Source: Planctomycetota bacterium (GTDB lineage Bacteria > Planctomycetota > Planctomycetia > Pirellulales > Lacipirellulaceae). From it: a stretch of 62,513 nucleotides of DNA. The notes beneath the pieces were generated by a model. The model saw only the letters and a program-made list of their open reading frames with translations, did no database searches and was not told the origin of the DNA. The stretch lies in assembly GCA_013152205.1 (NCBI GenBank), contig JAADGV010000081.1, positions 1 through 62,513 of the forward strand, given 5' to 3'. The translations under genes and the position numbers were made by a program. Every line of letters starts with the position of its first letter. Within the stretch, counting starts at the first letter, position 1. Below, piece by piece: positions 55,063-62,513 of this stretch.

Positions 55063-55839
55063 TTATAAAGGTCCGCTGATGCCGCCGTCCTTTCTTACCC
55101 GCCAAAAGTGGATCGCCAGTAGCAGAGCTACACCTAGCGGGATCGCGATACAATGCAAAATATAAAACCGATTAAGCGTCTCTTCGCCTACCTCGCGCGC
55201 ACCTAAGAGCGCAAAGCGGGCGTCCGAGGCGTTTGTAATCATGTCGACACCGCCTAACGTCAACAACTGCTGGCCGGGGCCTTCGTGTCCAAGTACGGGC
55301 GTAGCGCGAGCCATATTCGAGCCCACAGTAATCGCCCAAACAGCCAACTGATCCCACGGCAACAGATAGCCCGTGAACGACAACAGCAGCGTCAACAACA
55401 ACAAAAACACCCCCACCACCCAATTGAACTCGCGTGGGGGTTTATAGCTACCGGTAAGAAATACACGGTACATGTGCAACCAGACGGTAATCACCATCGC
55501 ATGGGCAGCCCAACGATGGACTTCTCGCAATATCCCCAAGGAATGGACGTCTCGCAGCATCTGAATATCGACATACGCCCACTCGACCGTCGGGCGGTAG
55601 TAAAACATCAACAGCACACCGGTCACGGTTTCCACCAGAAACAGAAAGAACGTCACCCCGCCCATGCACCAAGTGTAGGAAAGCGCAATCCCCTGCTTCT
55701 TGACCGAGACAGGGTGCAGATGCAAGAAAAAGTTGGTCAGCATCACCACAATCCGATTGCGGCGGTCCACCGGCATCGGATGTCGGAAAACGCTCTTCCA
55801 GATTTGTGATTCGCGAATGATCTCGCCTAATCCCGGCAT
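55063..55839 (-). CDS. cytochrome b6-type subunit with candidate haem ci cysteine
   Basis: A protein of 258 residues, four helices. Haem b ligands are H108/H122 (13 residues between) and H229/H244 (14 between, the b6 spacing; bc1 cytochrome b has 13). C58 in [20 protein letters not shown] aligns with Cys35 of plant cytochrome b6, which binds haem ci covalently. The [11 protein letters not shown] and [16 protein letters not shown] segments also match b6. It transfers electrons across the membrane between quinol and quinone sites. ATG 55839 follows GGTAGGTAGAG. It lies 108 bases after the Rieske gene. Confidence 0.94.
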   Translation of the reverse strand: MPGLGEIIRESQIWKSVFRHPMPVDRRNRIVVMLTNFFLHLHPVSVKKQGIALSYTWCMGGVTFFLFLVETVTGVLLMFYYRPTVEWAYVDIQMLRDVHSLGILREVHRWAAHAMVITVWLHMYRVFLTGSYKPPREFNWVVGVFLLLLTLLLSFTGYLLPWDQLAVWAITVGSNMARATPVLGHEGPGQQLLTLGGVDMITNASDARFALLGAREVGEETLNRFYILHCIAIPLGVALLLAIHFWRVRKDGGISGPL

Positions 55840-55947
55840 AATCTTGCTCTACCTACCAAAGGCCGTTTCTGGCCAAACTGTTGTAATAAACTCTTCGACT
55901 TTGTCTTCAATCTTTTTGAATAGCAACCTTCTGCACGCTCTCGCGGG

Positions 55948-56949
55948 TTATGCAGGAATGTAGCAGGATGCGTCGCTCCATTCGCCCTTTTCTTCAAAGA
56001 ACATGCGACTCTTATCAATTTCAATCTGCCCATCGTCCGCTATTCGGATAGCAAACCGTTCTAATGGACGTGGTGCAGGACCTTCGAAATTGATGCCGTC
56101 CTTGTAAAAGCCACTCCCGTGACAAGGGCATTTGTATTTCTGTTCGGCCTCGAGCCAGTTGGGCGTACAGCCTAAGTGCGTACAAACCGATCGCAAGGCA
56201 TAGATCTGTTGCTGCCCGTTGTACTCGGCGTTGGCTATCCAAACGCCAAACTGAGCCTTGAACTTTGTATTGACTTGGCCTGCGGGAAAAGCATCCGGGA
56301 GCCCTACCTTAAACTTGCTCGGCGGCTCGCGCAGGACGTTGGGAAACATGAACCTCACGGTTTCAACCGTCCACAGCACCAACACACCGAATAAGCCCAC
56401 CATGCCGACGACAAGAAATCCGCGACGAGTTTCCTCTGGCGCTTTACCTTTTGCTTTGACAGGCGGCTTGGCCATTGCGTAAGCCGGCTTCTCGGGCATC
56501 GGCGGCACGACAATTTTTGGCTTAGGCTTCGGGTCGGCCTTCTCTTTCGCAGCCGCTTCCGATTTGCTCATCGGTCCCGCTTTGGACGACTTCTTAGCCG
56601 CAGCCAAGATGCTTGCGGTATCGCGAGGCTCAGCTGGCTTGCTGGGCTTGGCAGCTTTTGCCGCAGCCGGTTTGGCTTTTGCCGCTGGCTTCTTAGCAGC
56701 CGGTTTGGCAGCAGACTTCTCGGCGTCTCCGCCTGCCTTTGCTCCGCGAGCCATTGCCATCATCTCGGCAACGCTTGGCCGACCACCCGACGAAGACTTG
56801 GCCGGCGCCGGTTTCTTAGCAGGCGCGGCTTCTTCCGATGCCGACTCCACTGGGGTACTTTCCTCAGCATCCGACGCCGAGCCATCACCGTCAGCCTTTC
56901 GGGCTGCGGCCAGCATCTCGGCAACCGACATTTTTTTCTTATCCGCCAT
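55948..56949 (-). CDS. Rieske iron-sulfur protein with long Ala/Lys-rich N-terminal domain
   Basis: A protein of 333 residues. The cluster ligands are C256 and H258 (CTHLGC) and C274 and H277 (CPCHGSGF); C261 and C276 should form the disulfide. A membrane helix (about 177-199) follows TRRGFL (174-179), a Tat-like motif usual in Rieske proteins. The first 170 residues are Ala/Lys/Pro-rich and carry three related short motifs: SVAEMLAAAR (8-17), SVAEMMAMAR (59-68) and DTASILAAAK (110-119). This part should be cytoplasmic. Ordinary Rieske proteins lack it. ATG 56949 is the start. The gene heads the respiratory operon. Confidence 0.95.
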   Translation of the reverse strand: MADKKKMSVAEMLAAARKADGDGSASDAEESTPVESASEEAAPAKKPAPAKSSSGGRPSVAEMMAMARGAKAGGDAEKSAAKPAAKKPAAKAKPAAAKAAKPSKPAEPRDTASILAAAKKSSKAGPMSKSEAAAKEKADPKPKPKIVVPPMPEKPAYAMAKPPVKAKGKAPEETRRGFLVVGMVGLFGVLVLWTVETVRFMFPNVLREPPSKFKVGLPDAFPAGQVNTKFKAQFGVWIANAEYNGQQQIYALRSVCTHLGCTPNWLEAEQKYKCPCHGSGFYKDGINFEGPAPRPLERFAIRIADDGQIEIDKSRMFFEEKGEWSDASCYIPA

Positions 56950-57115
56950 TGTCGCCAATTCCGTCACGGTGAACGGTCGCACAAAAAAATCTATTCGAAG
57001 GGCTGCAAGACGAACATCTCACAGCCCATAATTCTACGAAAAAACATCCCGAAACATTTGCCGCAAAACGCTTTCCAGCAATAGTTTACGTAGCAAGACT
57101 CACTGCCACAAGAGT

Positions 57116-57133
57116 TTGTGACATTTTTCACAA
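57116..57133. promoter_or_regulatory. CRP/FNR-family operator-like palindrome upstream of the respiratory operon
   Basis: TTGTGACATTTTTCACAA is an 18-base palindrome with perfect 6-base arms; its core is TGTGA-N6-TCACA, the CRP consensus. Its centre lies about 175 bases before the Rieske start and about 280 before purD. A CRP/FNR-family regulator could control the operon; none is encoded in this window. Confidence 0.6.
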
Positions 57134-57221
57134 GCTCCATAGATTTAAGTCTAACTCCTCAAAATGTCAACCGCCCTTTCTAGCAAATCGTTCGCAGCAA
57201 ACCTAGCCAAGAGCGGTTTTC

Positions 57222-57250
57222 TTGTCTTGATGTAAAAGTGCTGATACTAT
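57222..57250 (+). promoter_or_regulatory. possible sigma-70-type promoter for purD
   Basis: TTGTCT (57222-57227) and TACTAT (57245-57250) are 17 bases apart and match each consensus hexamer at 4 of 6 positions. They lie about 155 bases before purD. The rest of the 457-base gap 56950-57406 shows no gene. Confidence 0.25.
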
Positions 57251-57406
57251 CCCGCTCGAAATGGCAACAATCGCTATCTAATTTATGCACATCGACCTGC
57301 GGAAATACTGGAGCCTTCCTCAACGCTAACAATCCTCCTAGAATCACAGCGGTAGTGCTGAACTTCCTTCCGGAGTTCGAATGAGCCGTTTAGTTTGGAG
57401 ATCGCG

Positions 57407-58693
57407 ATGAAAGTACTGGTAGTTGGCGGCGGTGGCCGTGAACATGCACTAGCCTGGAAAATTGGGCAAAGCCCTCGAGTCGATCAAGTCTTTGTCGCCC
57501 CCGGCAACGCAGGCACGAGCACCGAAGACGACTCACCGGTCATGAATGTCGCCATTTCAGATCACGACATTCCTGCTCAACTCGAGTTTGCCAAGCAAAA
57601 CAACATCCGACTTGTCGTGATCGGCCCTGAGGCCCCCTTGGCCGCCGGTGCAGCCGACGCCTTCTCTGAGGCCGGCATCCCCGCCTTTGGCCCCAGTAAA
57701 CTGGCCTCCGAACTTGAGGCCAGCAAAGTTTTTTGCAAAAACCTCCTACGTCACGCAGATATCCCCACGGCCGAATTTCAGACCTTTCACGATTGTAAGG
57801 GCGCGGTCCAATACCTCACCGACCGCGAAGACGTCCCGGTCGTTGTCAAAGCAGATGGGTTGGCTGCCGGTAAAGGCGTGATCGTCTGCAATAATCGCGA
57901 AGAGGCACTCGCCGCGGTGAATCGCATCGCTGGCAACAGGGAGTTCGGCGAGGCGGGTAGCCAACTGGTGGTCGAGGAACGCCTCGTTGGCCAAGAGGCC
58001 AGTATCCTGGCCATCACCGACGGGCAGACCATCCTCACCATGCCTGCCGCCCAAGACCACAAACCGGCTTTCGATGGTGACCGTGGCCCCAATACGGGCG
58101 GAATGGGTGCCTATAGCCCCACGCCGCTGGTGACCGAGCAGATCATGCGATCGGTCGAAGAAAAAGTGCTCGTCCCCACCGTCCATCAGATGAAGCGATC
58201 TCGCCGCCCCTTCCGCGGAGTTCTTTACGCCGGCCTAATGATTACCAAGCAAGGCTTGAAGGTTCTTGAATACAACGTCCGCTTTGGCGACCCCGAGTGC
58301 CAACCGCTTATGATGCGGCTCCAAAGCGATTTGGTCGACGTGCTCGAAGCGACCGTCGAAGGCCGCCTCGACGAAGTTGCCCCCATGCAATGGGATCCAC
58401 GCCCCTCGATCTGCGTGGTCATGGCGAGCGAAGGTTACCCCGGCTCGTACGACAAAGGCCACGCCATCCGCGGCCTCGACGAAGCAGCCAAGCTGCCTGA
58501 CGTCAAAGTCTTTCACGCTGGCACCGCCACCCAAGATGGCCAAGTCGTCACCAATGGCGGCCGAGTTCTCGGCGTTACCGCCTTGGGCGACACAATTTCA
58601 GCCGCCAAGTTACAAGCGTATACCGCGGTGAAGTGCATCCGCTGGAACGGCGCCTGGTGCCGTAAAGACATTTCCGACAAAGCGCTGCTGTAA
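57407..58693 (+). CDS. purD: phosphoribosylamine-glycine ligase
   Basis: An ATP-grasp enzyme of 428 residues. Clear blocks are VLVVGGGGREHALAWKI, APGNAGT, GPEAPLAAG, FGPSKLASELEASKVF, VVKADGLAAGKGV, DRGPNTGGMGAYSPTP and EYNVRFGDPECQ. It joins glycine to phosphoribosylamine in the second step of purine synthesis. ATG 57407 is preferred to a TTG 12 bases earlier because GGAG lies at the right distance. It is transcribed away from the respiratory operon; no other purine gene is near. Confidence 0.97.
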   Translation: MKVLVVGGGGREHALAWKIGQSPRVDQVFVAPGNAGTSTEDDSPVMNVAISDHDIPAQLEFAKQNNIRLVVIGPEAPLAAGAADAFSEAGIPAFGPSKLASELEASKVFCKNLLRHADIPTAEFQTFHDCKGAVQYLTDREDVPVVVKADGLAAGKGVIVCNNREEALAAVNRIAGNREFGEAGSQLVVEERLVGQEASILAITDGQTILTMPAAQDHKPAFDGDRGPNTGGMGAYSPTPLVTEQIMRSVEEKVLVPTVHQMKRSRRPFRGVLYAGLMITKQGLKVLEYNVRFGDPECQPLMMRLQSDLVDVLEATVEGRLDEVAPMQWDPRPSICVVMASEGYPGSYDKGHAIRGLDEAAKLPDVKVFHAGTATQDGQVVTNGGRVLGVTALGDTISAAKLQAYTAVKCIRWNGAWCRKDISDKALL

Positions 58694-58762
58694 CTGTGCA
58701 AGCGGTAAACAGAAACTTGTCATAGCATTTAGGCCCCCTCAAACGTCACAAGTTTTGGCATA

Positions 58763-61700
58763 ATGGGTCGTATGACTTTTGTGCAATTCATCTTGGCTAG
58801 CCTGTGGCACCATCGGCGTATTCAGCTTGCTGTGGTGGCTGGTGTTGCTATTGCTACGGCGGTTATCACTGGTGCACTCTTGGTTGGTGATTCGGTTCGC
58901 GGGAGTCTGCGCGATCTGGCGCTCGAAGGTCTCGGTCGCATCGATACCGTACTCGTTGCCGAGCAACCTTTTCGCGTTGCGCTGGCTGATGAACTTCTCG
59001 CTAACCCTGCTGTTCAAGAACACTTCGACGGTACTGCTCCGCTGTTGCTTGTGCCGGGTACTCTCAGTTCCACGGGCGGGAAAGAGACCGTCCGACGTGC
59101 AACGCAACTCTCCATCATTGGCCACGATACTCGCTTCTGGCAATTCGGTAGCCAACCATCTCCCGCTCCGCTCGCCGGCAACGAATGTGCTATTACCCGC
59201 TCGATCGCCACGGAGCTTAACGTCGGGGTCGGCGACGAAGTGCTGCTGCGTCTGCCGTTGCTTAGCAATGTCCCCGCCGACAGCACCCTTGGCGAGAAAG
59301 CTGAAACTACGACTACCCGACGGCTCGAAGTCGGTGCCATCCTGCCTAACCAGGGGCTTGCCCGATTCAGTCTGCGGCCTTCGCAGCAATCGCCTCGCAA
59401 TGTTTTTGTTTCTCTCGCTACGCTGCAAAAAACACTTGACCTGAACGATAAAATCAACTTGGTCGCCATCGGTACTCGAAACGCGATGGTTCCCTCAAAT
59501 CAACAAACTCAACAGATGTTGCGGCGGTCGCTGAAGCCGACGCTCGCCGATTTTAATATTCGGGTCGAGCAATCCTCTGTTTTCGATTATCTCAGCATCA
59601 CGGCCGACCGGCTTGTTCTCGCGCCTGCCTTGGTTGCTGCGACCCAGGAAACATTTCCCGAGGTACAAACTCAACCTGCCATCACCTATCTGGCCAACAC
59701 CATCACGCTCGGCAAGCGAAAAATTCCGTACTCGATCGTCACCGGCATCGACTCCAACCCGACGATCGGTCCGCTACTCGATGAAGCAAACAAACCCCTC
59801 GTTCTTGCTGACGACGAGATTGTGCTGAACGATTGGGCTGCCAACGATTTGCAGGCGGCCGTCGGCGACACGATCTCGATTACTTACTACGAACCCGAAA
59901 CCACTCACGGTCGGCTCCGCGAAGCGGCTCCGCTTGAGCTTCGCTTACGTGCAATTGTCCCCCTTCGAAATGCCGACGGCAGCCGAACTGCTGCCAGCGA
60001 TCCGCAGCTCACTCCCACGCTTCCGGGCGTCACCGACCAAGGCTCGATCAGCGATTGGGAGCTTCCGTTTGAACTCGTCGAAACCATCCGTTCGCAAGAC
60101 GAAGACTACTGGGACCAATACACCACGACGCCCAAAGCGTTTGTTTCGTATTCGCTCGCCCAACGGCTTTGGAAAACCCGTTGGGGATCGGTCAGCGTGC
60201 TGCGACTGCCCACCTCGGCAAGTTTGACGGTTGATGTGGTTGAGCAACAATTGCACCCTGAGCCAGCCGACATGGGCATGACGCTACTGCCGGTCAAGCA
60301 ACAGGGCTTACAAGCGGCACGCGGCACCACCTCTTTTGAAGGGCTTTTTCTGGGCTTCAGTTTTTTTCTTGTGGCTTCGGCTCTGTTGCTTATTGCTCTG
60401 CTCGTCCGACTTGGAGTCGAGGGGCGAGCAGCCGAAGTTGGTGTGTTGTCGGCCATCGGCTGGAGCGTCCGTAAACTGCAATGCACCTGGATGGCCGAAG
60501 CTGGTGTTGTTGCGTTGCTTGGCGCTACCCTCGGCGTGGTCGCAGGCATTGGCTACGCCCGACTGATGATTCATGGACTCTCGACTTGGTGGGTGGCTGC
60601 CACGGTTACTCCTTTCTTAAAACTCCACGTTCCGGCGGCTAGTCTTCTCATTGGTTATACCCTTGGTGTTGTCGTTGCGTTGGCAACCATTTGGTTTGCA
60701 CTGCGCAAGCTGGTCAAACTGCCAGCCCGTCAACTTATGGCGGGTGATTGCACTTCGGCTGACGACGCTGTTGGCATCACCAGTCGTGCCAAACGCTGGC
60801 TGCCGCCTGCGCTGCTTGTCGCTGCTTTGGCCATCGGGCTGCTTGCCTTCGGCTTACAGGGCGAAGCACAAGCGGGCGCTTTCTTTGGCGGCGGCGCACT
60901 GGTGTTAACCGGCCTACTCACCTGGCTGCGGCAAACCATTCGCCGGCCAGCCAGCGCCACGCTGCGAAGCCTCTCGCTTGCTGGCTTGGCGACTCGCAAC
61001 GCCCGTCGCAATCCTAGTCGTACGATCCTCTCGATTGGCTTGGCTGCTGTCGCGAGTTTTTTGATCGTTGCGCTCAGCGCGTTTCGACTTGCCCCCACCG
61101 AACAAGGCACCGGCGGTTTTGATCTGATTGCCACGGCTGACCAACCGATTCACTTTGATCTGAACACCTCGGCTGGCCGAGAGGAACTCGGTTTTGGAGA
61201 TCGTGACGACCGGCAACTTGCCAAAACGACCATCCACGGCTTCCGCGTCCATCAGGGCGAAGACGCCAGTTGCCTGAATCTCTACCAAACCTCGCAGCCA
61301 ACCTTGGTCGGTATCCCCCGTTCGTTTTATGCCGAAGATACCTTTGGTTGGGCCGTCGCGGCTGACCATGCGTCTGACGAAGGCCCTTGGCATCTGCTCG
61401 ACTCGAAGCCCTCGACCGACTCGGACGGTCGCACCGCCATCCCGGTGGTGCTTGATAAAAACACCGCCACTTACAGCCTTCATCTCTCTGGCATTGGTGC
61501 CACATTTTCTGTTCGAGACGCCCTCGATCGTCCCGTTACTTTGCAAGTTGTCGGCCTACTTGCCGGCAGTGTTTTGCAAGGCAAAGTTCTTGTCAGCGAA
61601 GCGAACCTCGTCGACTTATTTCCTGAAAACAGCGGTCAGCAATTGTTTCTGATTCGCGGCAACGGCGACTCTTCTGCCGCCGAACAACTTGCGACTCTCT

Positions 61701-62161
61701 TGGAATCGCAACTCGAAGATTACGGCTTCGACGCGGTGTCGACTCAAAAACGGCTTGCTGATTTTCTTGCGGTTCAAAATACTTATCTCTCGACTTTCCA
61801 ATCGCTCGGTGCCCTGGGCTTGCTGCTGGGAGCCTTGGGGCTTGCGGTTGCTCAACTTCGTAGCGTGCTTGAACGCCGGGGCGAGTTGGCCTTGCTCCGC
61901 TCGGTCGGCTTTCGGGGCAACCGACTTGCGGAGATGGTACTTGGCGAAAATGTCCTCCTTTTGCTAAGCGGGCTAGCCGTTGGTTGTTTTGCGGCGCTGG
62001 TTGCGGTGTTGCCCCATTGGCTTCTGCATCGGGCAGAAACGCCGTGGCAAACCTTGGGGATTTTGCTGTTGGCGATTCTTGCCACGGGGCTTGCTGCTGG
62101 CTGGTTGGCGGTTCGTGCTGCTTTGCGTGTTCCTTTGCTTCCTGCTTTGCGTGGGGAGTAG
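58763..62161 (+). CDS. large FtsX/MacB-type ABC transporter permease
   Basis: A protein of 1132 residues. A first membrane helix (about 18-40, LAVVAGVAIATAVITGALLVGD) precedes a long periplasmic part (about 50-525). A block of membrane helices (530-690, with the FtsX cue GRAAEVGVLSAIGWSVRKLQ) follows, then a second periplasmic part (about 770-1000) and a final block (LGALGLLLGALGLAVAQL to WLAVRAALR, with ERRGELALLRSVGFRGNRL). Two FtsX units fused this way resemble LolC/E-like or YbbP-like permeases for lipoproteins or lipids. No ATPase gene is adjacent in the window. ATG 58763 is used; Met4 (58772) is possible. Confidence 0.88.
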   Translation: MGRMTFVQFILASLWHHRRIQLAVVAGVAIATAVITGALLVGDSVRGSLRDLALEGLGRIDTVLVAEQPFRVALADELLANPAVQEHFDGTAPLLLVPGTLSSTGGKETVRRATQLSIIGHDTRFWQFGSQPSPAPLAGNECAITRSIATELNVGVGDEVLLRLPLLSNVPADSTLGEKAETTTTRRLEVGAILPNQGLARFSLRPSQQSPRNVFVSLATLQKTLDLNDKINLVAIGTRNAMVPSNQQTQQMLRRSLKPTLADFNIRVEQSSVFDYLSITADRLVLAPALVAATQETFPEVQTQPAITYLANTITLGKRKIPYSIVTGIDSNPTIGPLLDEANKPLVLADDEIVLNDWAANDLQAAVGDTISITYYEPETTHGRLREAAPLELRLRAIVPLRNADGSRTAASDPQLTPTLPGVTDQGSISDWELPFELVETIRSQDEDYWDQYTTTPKAFVSYSLAQRLWKTRWGSVSVLRLPTSASLTVDVVEQQLHPEPADMGMTLLPVKQQGLQAARGTTSFEGLFLGFSFFLVASALLLIALLVRLGVEGRAAEVGVLSAIGWSVRKLQCTWMAEAGVVALLGATLGVVAGIGYARLMIHGLSTWWVAATVTPFLKLHVPAASLLIGYTLGVVVALATIWFALRKLVKLPARQLMAGDCTSADDAVGITSRAKRWLPPALLVAALAIGLLAFGLQGEAQAGAFFGGGALVLTGLLTWLRQTIRRPASATLRSLSLAGLATRNARRNPSRTILSIGLAAVASFLIVALSAFRLAPTEQGTGGFDLIATADQPIHFDLNTSAGREELGFGDRDDRQLAKTTIHGFRVHQGEDASCLNLYQTSQPTLVGIPRSFYAEDTFGWAVAADHASDEGPWHLLDSKPSTDSDGRTAIPVVLDKNTATYSLHLSGIGATFSVRDALDRPVTLQVVGLLAGSVLQGKVLVSEANLVDLFPENSGQQLFLIRGNGDSSAAEQLATLLESQLEDYGFDAVSTQKRLADFLAVQNTYLSTFQSLGALGLLLGALGLAVAQLRSVLERRGELALLRSVGFRGNRLAEMVLGENVLLLLSGLAVGCFAALVAVLPHWLLHRAETPWQTLGILLLAILATGLAAGWLAVRAALRVPLLPALRGE

Positions 62162-62513
62162 TTAGTTTTGGTTTTCCGGCCAGGATGGCCGGGGGTGCAA
62201 AGCGGAAAGCGGTTGTTTTGACTCGGTATTGGTCGGTTTGTTGACTTTATTGGACAAAAGTATGCGGCTTGGTGCTTCTATCGCAGTGTTTGGCGGGTTA
62301 GTTTTGGCACGAATTGCTGGGGGGCCCCATTGGGGTGGACAGAATTGAGTTCGGAATGCGGAATTTGGAGTGCGGAAGGGGTGGATATTGTCCATTTGGG
62401 CGCGGTAAATGACGAAATCTGAATGACGAATGACAGTAGTTCCAAGTTGGGTGTTGATAGTACCGAACGCAAGCCTTTTACGCCAAAGGCGTTTCACACC
62501 GTAGCCCAGGGTC
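62162..62513. repeat. 352-base repeat-bearing tail of the window
   Basis: No credible gene. It holds the CCGGCCAGGATGGCCGG palindrome (62176-62192), a TGACGAAATCTGAATGACGA stretch (62409-62428), a copy of the MITE-like end (AATGACAGTAGTTCCAAGTT, 62429-62448), and near the end an ACGCC-AAA-GGCGT stem followed by CACACCGTAGCCCAGGGT. These read like several dispersed planctomycete intergenic repeats lying together. Confidence 0.6.

Overview
The window looks like a chromosome segment of a planctomycete, probably of the order Pirellulales. This is inferred from gene content: two MoxR/DUF58/BatA/VWA operons, a secreted squalene-cyclase-like/DUF4159 protein, PQQ-propeller and HEAT secreted proteins, an LptD-like outer-membrane protein, and a respiratory operon built around a very large multihaem cytochrome c. 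Palindromic and 'CACGGAG'-type repeats between genes support it. I see no rRNA, tRNA, CRISPR array, transposase or phage gene.

Left part (1-35 kb). Two translationally coupled membrane GTPases (127-3053) are followed by recQ. MoxR/BatA operon 1 (5906-12510, minus strand) faces away from the DUF4159 protein (12754-15117). Next come an RND/MMPL exporter, an LptD-like protein coupled to a DgkA-type lipid kinase, a CoA-binding protein, a HEAT-repeat protein, a MogA/MoaB enzyme and a secreted endonuclease/exonuclease/phosphatase-fold protein. MoxR/BatA operon 2 (25383-32156) follows, bracketed by two copies of one long intergenic repeat. A PQQ-propeller protein, a 58-residue membrane protein and a DUF983 protein complete this part.

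Right part (35.6-57 kb). Eighteen genes run on the minus strand and together encode the end of an aerobic respiratory chain. The order of transcription is: Rieske protein, b6-type cytochrome b, subunit-IV-like cytochrome b, a 1535-residue octahaem cytochrome c, two amicyanin-like copper proteins, a dihaem cytochrome c lipoprotein, oxidase subunits II and I, CtaA, CtaB, subunits III and IV, an ABC exporter pair, SCO1, a DUF420 protein and a small CPTCK membrane protein. Quinol would be oxidised by the Rieske/b module. Electrons would then pass through the octahaem protein and the copper or dihaem carriers to CuA of an A2-type haem-copper oxidase. CtaA and CtaB make haem A, and SCO1 and its neighbours probably mature the copper sites. 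A perfect TGTGA-N6-TCACA palindrome upstream of the Rieske gene suggests control by a CRP/FNR-family regulator.

Right end. purD is transcribed away from the respiratory operon and is followed by a large FtsX-type permease and repeat-rich non-coding DNA. The most interesting target is the respiratory operon, which looks like a quinol-to-oxygen supercomplex with several parts unlike the textbook bc1 or b6f complexes.
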